From NCBI GenBank assembly GCA_031002005.1, contig CM061914.1:15920148-15984147 (forward strand): a stretch of 64,000 nucleotides of DNA, given 5' to 3'. Shown one piece after another: positions 52,741-63,836 of the stretch. The stretch is from Vandiemenella viatica (lineage: Eukaryota; Arthropoda; Insecta; Orthoptera; Morabidae). The position numbers and the translations under genes were made by a program. The notes under the pieces are model-generated. The model saw only the letters and a program-made list of their open reading frames with translations, had not been told where the DNA came from and ran no database searches. Each line of letters begins with the position of its first letter. Positions within the stretch are counted from its first letter, which is position 1.

Positions 52741-54806
52741 AACATGGTGCTGAGCAGCTTACTATGCCTCCGACCTCCACGTTCTGTGATGTGTCAAGGA
52801 CGTGCACCACATTGTCGCCTACTCGTGCTTTCACCGCGAACAGCCGACTAGCCTCTCCGATTCGGATATACTCGTCCCACTGGCCCGTAATGTAATGGAA
52901 TTTCGTGACCTGTGCGTAGAAACCTGGTGTCAGATACCCAGTTAAGCTGCAGCGTCGACTGCAGCCAGCGATAGCAAAACCAGTTGCTGTTATCTCCCAG
53001 GAGTCAGTTCTTTGCTGTCAGTCTGCGCGCGTGATGTTGACTCGGAATGCCTGAACGTAGATGTCTACATCCCACGCCGTCCTGTCAACTCCATAAGTCA
53101 ACGAACGAACTTTATATTCCTCCACCATTGTACGCCAGAAGGACTCTCGCTGCTCGATGTCTCTGCGCGTATAGTTTTACAGTTACATCTATCTCGGTAT
53201 TGTTACAGCATTCATTTTTCTTATCCGTCTGTATCAGCTTTGACAAAGTCCGCTCCCCCTTTCTAATTCCTTCGCGTCTTGTCTTCCGAAGCATCTTTCA
53301 GGCACTCGTCAGCTGCGTGGATCATTCTCTCATCTTTCTTTCACCACCTCCATGTCTTACACCCTTAGATTGAACTGAAGGTAAGAAGCACTAAGAAGGA
53401 ATGTGAGCTTCACAAATCGCTCCTTAAATGTATTAAAAAAAACATAAACTACAGCGTGATTTACCGTTGAGGGCGACAACTTCCGAGATCATATATTGAA
53501 CTGGAACTAAAGGTCATGAATGTTATAGGCTGACACATCGGGGGAAAAAATACATACTTCATTGACCCCCACCACATTGACGGATGGCGAGCGCATATAC
53601 CCAGTGAAAACCGAGATAGAAGTTCATTTTGTTCATCTACTATAAAAAAGACATGACTAAGTCATCTGTACGTTGTTACACATCGTGTGGTATGATATCG
53701 TTAATAGACTGTTATACACTTAATATATACTGTATAAACATAATTATATGCCTAAATTCAGTTTGAATTATTCTTTACACCTGCGTTAAAAAAATTTCCA
53801 GAATATGCCTAGCTAAAACATCGTCTACCCATTCATATTTTGATTTTCCATGGTTTCCTGAAATCACTCCAGCCAAAGTTACATGCATCATACCATATGA
53901 CGTGCATTGAATGTGTCAACCAAAATAGAAAAGCGCACGGTATGAGGTGGTCTATCAACATAAATGAAACTCATTCTGTTCATTGTCCTATAAGACATTG
54001 GACAACTCGATTAGTACATCAGATATATCTGTGGAAAGTCACACTAAGGTATTGAAGCTGAACTAAACAGAGCATGCAAAAGATGACAACAACACAAGTT
54101 TCATTAAACATTGTGTTAACATCGCGACCCTCCACCAGACCGATCATAATGGACACCAACACTAGATGAGACATAAATTGTGTTAGATATAAGTTAGTAT
54201 GTGTCACTTTCGACGAATTTCATTTAAAAAAGTATGAAAAATGTACAAAATACCTAAAAATGCATGAATACTGGTCAAATATGGAAAAAATTGGTTCAAA
54301 AATATGTCACTTTCGGCCATGAATGAAGTCTATGAATGTGTCTGTATCACAATACCTGCATTATAATGTGCATGCATTACCAAAGAAGCTTTTAGAAATG
54401 TATACCAAATGGGAAAAAAGACAAAGTGTATGTTTCTGCATTCCATGACAGTGTACAGATAAACATGCAGAACCCCCATCATACACATCACGTTACCATC
54501 GTGAGGGTGTGTAAAGGATAACACCATTAGATGTTTGCATCACACAGCTCAATATTACCGATCAAAGGTGTTGACAGTGTGTGTACAAACGCAAACATCA
54601 CCATAGCAACTACAACCATCAGTAGGTAGGCGGAACTTACGTTATAGTCAGGTTAATGTAGAATGTTAAATTGCTTGTTATATGGTAGGTTAAAGTAAGT
54701 TCATGTTAGGTTAGTCCAGCTCAGTGAACTGTGGGGTTGTTATGCTGTGTTAGGTCACAACAAGTTGTCGTACGTCAGTCTCGTGATATCACTGATACAT
54801 GGAAAT
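52741..54806. other. No recognised gene; SINE tail scrap near 53,845-53,880
   Basis: TCCATGGTTTCCTGAAATCA near 53,847 matches the SINE body near 56,665. Otherwise AT-rich with short frames. Repeated TTAGGTTA-like words near 54,650-54,720 are too few for a telomeric array. Confidence 0.4.
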
Positions 54807-54817
54807 CCAAGAGTACT

Positions 54818-55030
54818 TTTTTTTTTTTTTTTGTTTTTTTAATGGCATTCGGCAACGGAGGCCATACAGCCAGCTCAATGTGTATTTTTTCCAATGTATG
54901 GACGCCACAGGACGGACAAGACATTCACACAGACACACAACACTTAACATCCATGCCCGCGGCCGGATTCGAACCGGCGGCCTTCGGCACGTGGAGCTAG
55001 CACTCTAGCCCCTACGCTACCGAGGCCGGC
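54818..55030 (-). mobile_element. tRNA-derived SINE with intact target duplication
   Basis: On the minus strand: GGTAGCGTAGGGGCTAGAGT (A-box), then CCGGTTCGAATCCGGCC (B-box), a unique body and an A-rich tail (T-run at 54,818-54,831). The 11-bp duplication CCAAGAGTACT stands at 54,807-54,817 and 55,031-55,041. It is a different SINE family from the copies at 51 and 62 kb. Confidence 0.92.
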
Positions 55031-55039
55031 CCAAGAGTA

Positions 55040-55174
55040 CTTGCCGAGGCGGCTTGTGTCCCACCGTGGACTAAGAAGACTGGTATTTTTGAGCGCCGGT
55101 TTTCCGAATACACCGCGTTTTTATTTACGCTAAGCAGTCCCCAGTTAAGATGGGGCCCAAGCCGCCACGGCAAG
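55040..55174. mobile_element. 135-bp MITE with ~25-bp TIRs and TA duplication
   Basis: The left end CTTGCCGAGGCGGCTTG and the right end CAAGCCGCCACGGCAAG are inverted repeats that extend to about 25 bp with four mismatches. TA lies on both sides (55,038-55,039 and 55,175-55,176), as for Tc1/mariner-type elements. Its left edge falls inside the SINE's target duplication. Confidence 0.8.
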
Positions 55175-55444
55175 TATAAGCAATTTAACATCTCCAGCTT
55201 ATGTGTCGTTATACGCTCTGTCATCACTGAGCTCAATGATGCATAAATATGTAGCTGACATACTCTGACTGGTCTACCATGATGGAAACGTTAAGTGTGT
55301 GTTGTCTCTGCGGGATTATTCTAGAGACTACCAGGTAAGTCCAAACAGTTAATTCATACAGATTCCATCTTTCGAAAAACACAAGCTTACAAAACAACAA
55401 TATGATAAAATATATAATTATTTTGTAATGTTTGGTCGGGGAAA

Positions 55445-56332
55445 TAAAGCAAAATGAATTAAGTACAGTATGTTTTTATTTATACTTTTCACATACAAGT
55501 AGTTTCATCAACATCCAAATTTTTGATTACTATATTATTAAGATCATCAGATACCAGCAAATTCTTATATGCAATAAGTTCTTGTCTCTGAAGCGTATAG
55601 TTCAATGATGCACTGGGGGTCCTTTGCGCTACACGAACATTATTAATGTTAATATCAATCAGTTTTTGCACTGCAGCCGTATTATAGTCACGTAGCACTT
55701 TATTAGCTAAAATGTCCACAAACACTGTATAGTGTCTTGAAACTAGGTATCCCCACTTCTTATTGGCGGTGAAGGCGCCGGATATTGCGGGCCGCGCTGA
55801 TCAGATTCCTCCAAAACGAATCGCCTAAGAAGACACGGCTAGTAGGATCAATATTTGGGTAAAAACATACTATTTTCACACCGGCAACTGTTCGGCAAGA
55901 GACGGCTAGCTCGCCGAATGGAACTTCGCTCTGGATGCATGCAGTGTTGAATAAGTCGGACACTAGGTCCAATACTTGGATCAGCACGTTCCATTATTTA
56001 TATGTTAGTGTAACTTTGTTGTGCCCCACTTCTTTGAGCACTACAACAGGTTCAAATTCGTGCTTAGATGATAAACCTATCGTCAAACGCTTCGAATCAC
56101 CAGCGTTGAGCTGATACACAGACGAGAACAACAGTACTGGACGAGGCATTACTGCCTGAACACCAGCGTGAAAATATCCATTACAAACTTTGTTCTTGCG
56201 TGGCGTGTCAATTACAAACCGGTTGCCGGCGTGGGGTATCGATTTCAAGGTCAGTGGCAGGGTATCAGGTTCAACATGTTTGTACCAGCCCGCGGTATCG
56301 ATTTCAAGGTCAGCGTGGTGGGTATTCATCAC
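55445..56332 (-). pseudogene. Unrecognised gene, copy 1, broken
   Basis: Three minus-strand blocks lie in a row. 56,332-55,994 contains NRFVIDTPRKNKVCNGYFHA, SSVYQLNAGDSKRLTIGLSS and KVTLTYK. 55,987-55,760 contains LIQVLDLVSDLFNTACIQ and CRTVAGVKIVCFYPNIDPTS. 55,750-55,489 contains VFVDILANKVLRDYNTAAVQ and NLLVSDDLNNIVIKNLD. A stop separates the first two. A 2-nt loss relative to copy 2 separates the last two. AATAAA (55,480-55,475, minus) follows the last stop at once. The same gene appears again at 59.1-60.0 kb. The strand-then-helix pattern of the middle (RLTIGLSSKHEFEPVVVLKE, then LTYKEWNVLIQVLDLV with the stop ignored) is faintly like the PC4/p15 DNA-binding fold. I would not rely on this. 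Confidence 0.6.
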
Positions 56333-56500
56333 AACATGTGGCCTAACAAAAGAACAATGGGAGGATGTATCAGGTACACCGCAACACCTACGCGGGGTAT
56401 CAATTACAATCTGCAGCGAAGTGTGAACCTGCTTGAGGACATAGGGGATATCAGTTTTAACCAGGTATCGATTACTGTGTTCGGCGAAGCAGTAAGCTCT
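56222..56500. repeat. Minisatellite at the 5' side of copy 1
   Basis: GGGGTATCGATTTCAAGGTC and variants recur near 56,238, 56,300, 56,395 and 56,462, interleaved with GTATCAGGTTCAAC-type blocks. The first units lie inside the open frame of copy 1 (encoding LPLTLKSIP). Confidence 0.75.
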
Positions 56501-56574
56501 TTGAGGTTATAGAGTGTATCGATTAAAATGAGGGGCGGTGTGCATAAGAGGATTGACGATGATAGGGTACCGAG

Positions 56575-56765
56575 ATTGGTGGACGAGTGGTAACACTCTT
56601 GTCTCGCATTCGGGAAGAGGTAGCTTCGAATCCCGGTCGAACCATCTATATTTCAGTTTTTCCATGGTTTCCTGAAATCACCCCACTCGAATGCGCATTA
56701 AACGCCTTGTCAACATATGCATGAAATGGGAATAGAATGAGGATCTGACCACTAACTCATGTAAT
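56575..56765 (+). mobile_element. tRNA-derived SINE
   Basis: TGGTGGACGAGTGGTAACAC (A-box), then GTAGCTTCGAATCCCGGTCG (B-box), then body CCATGGTTTCCTGAAATCAC. No clear tail or duplication is seen. Confidence 0.75.
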
Positions 56766-57599
56766 TGTGAAACGTCTGTCAATAATTGTTAGTCCAAGAA
56801 TATTTTCATGATCCTTGACATTGGTGTGTACATGTATAAGTTGTCAATATTCTGTAAGTCATAAAAGTATATACTTTGAGAGTTTTGGCTTGACGCCTTT
56901 CCTAGCTTGTTCTTGAGAGGTGCAGTTCATGAAAACATTAGATATGTACCAATCTCAGGCAATTTGCATCTGCAACCGCTGTTTCTGAAGAAAGTATGCA
57001 TTTTTCCATTTTCACACTGTGCTCTGTGCAGCATTTGGTATAAGAACTGCCCCACATAGCGTGGTTCACTATATGCCCTTTGGGGGTCGTACACGAGATC
57101 CGTTTAGACTTCGAAACAGACTCATACACTGGCACTGATGAAAAATTTCACAAATGATCTAACAGCTTCTAAAACTTAGTGGACGTTATCTTCGGTGTAT
57201 TCCTCCTTAAACCCCTATATTGCAACCCTAGGGATTTTGAAATCTGTATAAAATGATATAATTTTTACGTGTTTGACAGTCTGCTAGCTGAAGAGTAATG
57301 ATCAAATTACCAATCTATGAAAACTTAAGTATTTAAGAGCTTCTCTGCCCATACCGAAACACAATATTGTAGGCTTGTTAGCCACGACATAGACGGAGCG
57401 CTTGGCAATTCGAAACTGTTACTTTTTAATGTGAATAACTATTCGAAGACTCCCGGCCAAATAAACAAAGAAAAATTGTCTCCAACGGTTACGAATAAAA
57501 TAATCACTCCTTCTTACCGGCACAAACACAACTAAACATGTTTTTCCTTGTCGAAGTGTTTGCAGTGGATCTAGGCGATAATCGGCTACTTGTGTATTA
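56766..57599. other. No recognised gene
   Basis: AT-rich; nothing supported. Confidence 0.45.
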
Positions 57600-58400
57600 A
57601 ATACTACTACAATAGATACTCATAAACAGTCGGTCCGGGAATCCAACCCTCCACCTCCCGCATGACAGTCTCGAACGTTAAAAACTCACCCACCATGTTC
57701 GATAATTAGGTCGCCATATAAATAATAACTCTGAAAGGAGGACGAGTTATTTTTGGGGAACGAAATAAAACCAGAATGTAAAGCCGTGCTGTATTTCCTC
57801 GCGAACGATAGATTCGAATATTACTGCTCACTCACCAGGCTGGGTATTCTAGGATCCTCTCAGCTTTCGACTTCCGATGATAATAACTGTCACTATGTAA
57901 AATCGTTCGTAGTGATATTAAGAGGTACTATAGTAAGAACATAAAACCTTGAATCATAAAGTTTATAGACTGTTTGGTGGAGGAGATATTACTCTAACTT
58001 CCCATAGTCAGAACTGACTTTGCCGATCTTGTGATAAGCCAGTCGTCTCAATGCATTCAATATAGCCTACATCTCCAACAACTGCTGAATCATTACTTTG
58101 CTTTAAAAACTCTTCCACCAAGCTAGATATTCAGACCGGCATACAAGAAATAACTCTTAAAAGATGACGAGTGGAATACACTGTAGAGAGAACCCGCGAT
58201 CTCCCGTATCACTCGCCAACCAGGCTTGATATTTATACCTGCATATACAAATTAACTCTGAAACGTGAACGAATGTAATGAACTTGAATTATTCCTGCAC
58301 TGTTCTCGAAACGATAAAAAAAACTTGACTATAAGACTGTGCTGGATATTGAACCCCGATGATGGAATTTTCTGGCAAACGGTTCTTTAGCCTTTCGAGA
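57600..58400 (-). repeat. Cluster of degenerate minus-strand tRNA-type SINE pieces
   Basis: B-box-like GGTTGGATTCCCGGACC (minus, near 57,640) and GGGGTTCAATATCC (minus, near 58,350) are present. A block AATAACTCTGAAAGGAGGAC recurs in related form near 57,724, 58,149 and 58,251. CACCAGGCTGGGTATTC-type words recur near 57,834, 58,118 and 58,218. The copies are old and partial. Confidence 0.55.
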
Positions 58401-58599
58401 TTTCGCGTTTTCTCCTTTTAGAATTTTAACAATAATCTGTTCTTCAAGACAAACATGCACTTCTAATTAACTGTAAAACAAATAGCGCTTTCTGTTAGTT
58501 GATGAAACAACTTCTTGCATTTTGTGTTATCCATAATTCATTAAAATCGAAATGCTTTAATTTTACTGCCCTTAGTTTTACTCATACTTTTATTGGAGA

Positions 58600-58757
58600 T
58601 AGGGTGGCTAGTTCCTTCCTTCCTTTCCTTACTTAAGGGCACCTGCAGTCTAACGTGGAATCCGAATCATGGAATACATTTACGTCGGACATAGGTTGTT
58701 GTAAAGTCTGGTTACTTTCAAGTCACACGCCTTAACCACTGAGCCACTCTGACGCTA
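58600..58757 (-). mobile_element. tRNA-derived SINE, second copy truncated at 58,915-59,045
   Basis: The minus strand begins GCGTCAGAGTGGCTCAGTGG, with a textbook A-box TGGCTCAGTGG, and continues to GATTCGGATTCCACGTTAGA and AGTAAGGAAAGGAAGGAAGG. The latter half recurs at 58,915-59,045 and, as a short block, near 32,500 inside a Helitron. Confidence 0.7.
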
Positions 58758-59129
58758 AAATATCTGTAACTATGTGAGATCCTTTGTAGGAGCATGAAGT
58801 AACTGCCATGAAGTTTGCCTAGAAAGAATTAAAATACCAACTTTATTTCTGGTATCCTTGGAGCATATAGGTAAAGAATATAGTAAGTTTCTAGTTGGAA
58901 CTCTCCTGAATGAGATATACTTAGCCTTGAATTGGAAGTAGGGTGGCCAGTTTCTTTGCTCCTTACTTTACTGAAGGGCACCTACAGTTTAATGTGGAAT
59001 CCGAACCACATTAGATCTTTCAGACAAAGATTACGATGCCCGCCCCTACGAGAGTTCAAGAAAAATAATTTGAAAAACATTGTAAGGGCACTTATTTTGT
59101 AATGAAATATGTACTGTTGAAAATGTGTT

Positions 59130-59990
59130 TTTAATTGTCCAATGGTGCGTGAAATAAAAAAGAAATCAAATTGAATACAATGTGTTTTTATTTAAGCTTT
59201 TCACATACAAACACCCAAATTTATTTATTAACAAGAAACTTGAATTCATGAACCATTAGTCACCACATTGCTAGTCAGAATGTCCACAAACATCATTTCC
59301 AGGATTATAATACTGAGTTACTATATGACTAACATCATCCAATATGAGTAAATTTTTATAAACAAAGAAACAGTTCATGTCTTAAAAAGCGTCTAGTCCA
59401 ATGATGACCTGGGATTGTATGTCACTAGAGTCACATAAACATTATTAATATGCACATCAACCAGTTCTTGGACCGCAGCCAAATGATAGTTACATAGTAC
59501 TTTACTAACCAAAATGTCGACATACTCCTTATAGTAACTTGCAACTGGGGAGCACCACGTCTTATTGATTGTCAAGACGCCGGTCACTGCGGGCTGCGCG
59601 TCGATGAGGCTTCGCCATGTTGATTAGCTAAAGAAGACACCGCTGGCAGGATCGGTATTAATGTAGAAACAAATCGTTTTGACACCGGCCGCCGTTCGGC
59701 ATGAGACGATGTGGTCACTACGGTCTGATCGCTGCTGGCGTTGAATAAGACACTATGTCCAATACTTGGATCAGCACGTTCCATTCTTCATACGTTAGTG
59801 TAACTATGTAGTGCCCTACTTTTTCGGGCACTACAACAGTTTCAAATTCGTGTTTAGACGATAAACCTATCGTCAAGAGCTTTGAATCACCAGCGTTGAG
59901 CTGATACACAGACGAGAACAACAGTACTGGACGATGCATGACTGCAGAATGACGCTAGGTTGGTTGCCCAAACACCTGCGTGAAGATATC
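59130..59990 (-). pseudogene. Unrecognised gene, copy 2, more decayed
   Basis: Related to 55,445-56,332 throughout. It shows PVLLFSSVYQLNAGDSKLLT, EWNVLIQVLDIVSYS, CRTAAGVKTICFYINTDPAS, then a stop, then PAVTGVLTINKTW, EYVDILVSKVLCNYHLAAVQ and, after another shift, VYKNLLILDD. A short insertion near 59,950 breaks the N-terminal frame. AATAAA (59,192-59,187, minus) follows as in copy 1. Because the two copies are broken in different places, they come from a once-open gene and were disabled independently. Confidence 0.6.
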
Positions 59991-60034
59991 CATTACAAAC
60001 GGGTTTCTTGCGCGGCGTGTCGATTACAAACCGG

Positions 60035-60480
60035 TTGCCGGCGCGGGGTATCGATTTCAAGGTCAGCGGCAGCGTATCAGGTTACAACGGAACACCTGCA
60101 CAGGGTATCGGTTCCAAGGAGGGGGAGGGAACTGGGGTTAGTGGGGAAGACAAGTGGAAGTGGCTATCAGTTTACACCGCGGGGTATCGATTTCAAGGAG
60201 AGGGAACTTGGGGTAGTGGAGAATGCAGGTGGGAGGGAGTATCAGGTTACACCAGAACACCTGCATGGGGTATCTATTTCAAGCTCAGTGGAAGGGTATC
60301 AGGATACAACGGAACACTTGCGTGGGGTATCGATTTCAAGGTCAGCGGCAGGGTATGAGGTTACACCGCGGGGTATCGATTACAAGGAGGGGGAACAGGT
60401 TAGTGGGGAGTTGGGTATCAGTTACAAGGAGAGGAGGGGGAGGGGATATCGACTACAATTTTGGTCCAAGGTTCGGGCCG
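60035..60480. repeat. Minisatellite at the 5' side of copy 2
   Basis: Units of about 57-85 bp contain GGGGTATCGATTTCAAGGTC, a purine-rich GGAGAGGGA-type block and CAGGTTACAACGGAACACCT. About six units are recognisable. It is the same sequence family as 56,222-56,500, and on the plus strand it holds long shadow frames open. Confidence 0.85.
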
Positions 60481-60545
60481 TCTCTGTCGTTCGCCATCTA
60501 CTGTCCTCAGAAAAATTTGATACCGATGAAGTTAACGTAAAATAA

Positions 60546-62078
60546 TGTTTCTTACCGTCCGCCGTTAAAACGTCTGTAATTATTTTCACCCCCATGATCT
60601 CTTCAAATTTTAAATTATAATCTTGTTTCGTGCATAAATGCTAAACAATGGGCTAAACAGTTTCTGAGTATTAGAGATGAAAAGTTCGATCTTGTGAGAG
60701 GTGGATGGACCAGTGGTAACATTGGACGTTTATCTTTTATTTGGAACGTGTGGGATCCTAAGACATATTCTGAGTTTTTTGCGCTGTCAGCCTTTGTGGC
60801 AGCCACCTTATCTTATCCGATAATCATACCGTGTTTAAGAGACCAACAATTCTACCTTGAAATCCGAATCAACAGTCGTCCTAAAATTATTTCACATGAA
60901 CAAATCATAGGTTTGCCGGGGTGAATAATGGTTTATGGTGCCACTAAAGTTCAGGCTCAATCTGGTTCCCATTCGGGTGCTCTGACCACCTTGCCAGATG
61001 AATGTATGCGATGCAGAAAGTTGTTAGGGCCGTGTAGCGGCCTCTACCCATACGGTGAAGGGAAGTGGGCCAACACCCAGGCCACTCAGCTGGAACTGAA
61101 GCCCCGATATTATTACGGTGGCAGGGTTCTCTTAGGGCCGGTCTACACCTAACGTCAACACATTGCGTGTGGACAGCAAAACGGACGTTTAACTGAACTG
61201 AATGAAGACTGACGACTTCTAGCACACGGATCGGCGGGAGCATTGTTTCCGGTCCTGACTGGCGTTTCCCCTTCAGCCTTGAATCATCTCTCAGCTTGTG
61301 CAGAGCTAAAACAAATATTATTTATGTTTTCTTTTCGAAAAAAAATTTGCGCGGTGGTCTTTTAGAATGTAGGACAGTGATTTGTTTACGGGATTCATTG
61401 AGTTGTATTCCAGTTATCCTTGTATTCGACAAGTTGAATTCAAATGACTACAGCGACCAAGATAAGATAATTAAGCATATGCTTTGGTTGATAAATGTAA
61501 GCAAGTGTATCTTGGAGATACAAAGGAAGCGGGTATCAAAAAAATATCCAATTGTTTTTGTTCAGTGTTTCTTAAAAGGTTTCTAAAAATTAAGCAGCTG
61601 GCAAGTTTTGGTGCTGGTGCCGATGATATTTATAAGTCTTCTCTTTGGAATTTCGACCTTCTTTTATTCTTAAATTATAAAGATAACCCAAGAGAAACAA
61701 TCATCAATACAGAGGATGATTCAGAAGTTGATGTAAGTTGTTAACCGCTGCAAATTAACAGAACTGTACATAGAAATGCACGTATAAAAAAAGAGTAGAT
61801 TTATTTAATAGCTAGACAGTAGTATTGCTAAATATAAACCAAAGAAATAATTATTGACTTCAAAATTATTTTATTTTATAAAATTCTCTCAAAGAAGTTA
61901 CGGCGTTGTCCTGCCAATGTCATGATCCGTGGTTGTTAATGTACATCTTCCAGCACAAGTCCACGTCTTCGTAATCGAATTTCCTGGTTTCAGCATTCCA
62001 TATATAACTCGACAAGATTCTGGTATAAGACGGCTAACAGATTGTTGCGACATTACAGCTGTAAACAGATGAGAACTC
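60546..62078. other. No recognised gene; possible SINE scrap near 60,690-60,910
   Basis: GGTGGATGGACCAGTGGTAA near 60,700 is A-box-like, and CTTGAAATCCGAATCAAC near 60,857 resembles the SINE block of 58.66 kb. Plus-strand frames at 61,296-61,744 have no motif. GGGCCGGTCTACACC near 61,135 resembles the ends of some DNA transposons but no partner end was found. Confidence 0.4.
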
Positions 62079-62088
62079 TAGATCTTCG

Positions 62089-62328
62089 CGACCGAGGGTG
62101 GTGGTGTAACGGTTAGCGTTCTGGCCTCGCAATCAGGAGGACGGCGGTTCGAATCCCCGTCCGGGTATCCAGTTGGATTTTCCACGTTTTCCCAAATCAC
62201 TCCAGGCAAATGCCGGGATGCTTCCTTTAAAAGACCTGGCTGAATTCCTTCTCATTCCTTGCCCCCCCCCATCCTTTCCCGTCTCTAAAGACCTCGGTTT
62301 TAAGAGACGTTAAACAGTAAAAAAAAAA
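62089..62328 (+). mobile_element. Full-length tRNA-derived SINE with A-tail and target duplication
   Basis: GTGGTGTAACGGTTAGCGTT (A-box) and CGGTTCGAATCCCCGTCC (B-box) lie in a 70-bp tRNA-like head. The body AAATCACTCCAGGCAAATGC and GCCGGGATGCTTCC follows, ending in an A-tail (62,319-62,328). The 10-bp duplication TAGATCTTCG is at 62,079-62,088 and 62,329-62,338. It is the reference copy for the family seen near 51.2 kb. Confidence 0.93.
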
Positions 62329-62338
62329 TAGATCTTCG

Positions 62339-63129
62339 TAGTTTCTACTTTTACTAGAAATCTTATCATAGCAGTCCTTCTCACAGCAGGGTCTTGTTTT
62401 TTATTTCAAATAAGGATCCGTAACCATTCGTAAATAATTACACCTGTCTTCAGGTTCATGAGATAATTTCCGAAGCAAATTCAGCTAAAAGAACCTTTTA
62501 GCAACCATCTTCTAGACCAGGGATGGCCAACCCGCGACCCGCGGGCCGCTTGTGGCCCGCGGGGCTGGATCATTAATTCATTACATACGTAAGCTTTTAC
62601 TTCTACACCAAGTTAAGCTGATATTCAACCAAGATCATCGCTCGATTGATCTTGCGGGGATTGGCAGTGAGGGAGAACAACTGAGCCTTATCACGGCTTA
62701 TGTTCCTGTAACTTTCAGCGCGTTAAAATGCCCCGTTTACACGGTGCGAGTTGACTGGAACGAGTGTACTGTGTTGCTGCGCGCGCAGCACTGGATAGTC
62801 CACTCTCCTCGTTTCAACAGGTACAAGACAGACAGTTGACTGAGGATAGTGGACTCGGCTCACGACCAACTTTTTGCGTGCGAGTTCAACAATCAAGATG
62901 GCGACAACTAACAAGTCGCGTAAGCGGAGTGAAGCAGAGGCATTAAAATCTCCAGAACTGCGTGAAAGTGAGGAAATTACGTGTTATTTTAAGAATAAAA
63001 ATGATAAGAACAAGGGCTTTAGGAGACCCAGCTATCAAAAAAATACTTCATAGCGGTTTCATTTTTTATGTATCGGAAAAAATATTTCACAATAGCTCTT
63101 CAAATTCAGGTACAGTTAGTCTTAAATGA
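62339..63129. other. No recognised gene; hAT-like end at 62,518-62,570
   Basis: CAGGGATGGCCAACCCGCGA followed by GCGGGCCGCTTGTGGCCCGC resembles one terminus of hAT-type elements. No second end or 8-bp duplication was found. Confidence 0.4.
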
Positions 63130-63836
63130 TGCAACTCTACATCTTCACTTGCAACTTTGTTTTTTAAAAAAGGAGCTGAAACACTGTATCTGCCACCACT
63201 AGCTTATATCTTTCACAAAATTCTAGCAACCTGCTTTCTCGCTCATTTCTTTCTCCTAGAACAAAACTTCATATAGTATTCCCCTCTTTTCCTTCTCCCA
63301 CTATTGCATTCCAATCACCCATGATTATTAGATTCCCCCCCCTTCACATATTGGATTAATTCTTCAATTTCAGCGTAATTTTTTTCTATTTCTTCATCTT
63401 CCTGTGACGTTGACTTGTACACTTGTGCTAACGTGGTTGGGACGGGCTTAGTTTCTAACCTCATCAAAATAATCCTGTCACTAAAGTGGTCATAATAACT
63501 CACCCGTTTACCTACTTTCTTGTTCATTACAAATCCTACACCAGTGACTCCATTGACATCTTGTGTGCTAATTATCCTGTGTTCCCCAGATCAGAAATCC
63601 TGTGCGTCCTTCCATTTAATCTCACTAATCCAAACAACATCTAACTTAAGTTGTTCCATCTCTCTTTTTAAGTTTTCTAAGCTACCTGTCCTATTCAGAC
63701 TTCTAACATTCCACGCTCCGACTCGTAGAATGTTTCTATCCATTCTGATGACTCCTCCCTGAGCAGTCCCCACCCGGAGATCCGATTGGGGGACTATTTT
63801 ACCTCCGGAATATTTTACCCAGGAAGAAGCCATCAT
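63130..63836 (-). pseudogene. RTE-type LINE, endonuclease part
   Basis: From 63,836: LRVGAWNVRSLNRTGSLENL and LDVVWISEIKWKD (first endonuclease motifs). After a frameshift come MNKKVGKRVSYYDHFSDRII and IIMGDWNAIVGEGKEGNTI (GDWN motif), then LEFCERYKLVVADTVFQ near 63,140. Stops near 63,320 and 63,270 break the frame. The RT is missing, so the fragment is the 5' end of an element cut off on its 3' side, the opposite of usual LINE truncation. Confidence 0.88.

Noticed and set aside
54570..54730. TTAGG telomere-like repeats
   Set aside because: Only scattered TTAGGTTA words and no tandem array.
54950..55020. Possible tRNA gene
   Set aside because: A- and B-boxes are present, but the sequence does not close a cloverleaf acceptor stem and continues into a SINE body with A-tail and target duplication.
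59934..60545. 203-codon plus-strand frame
   Set aside because: It is a read-through of the minisatellite, with repeated GYRFQ/GVSI words, and antisense to the copy 2 remnant at its left end.
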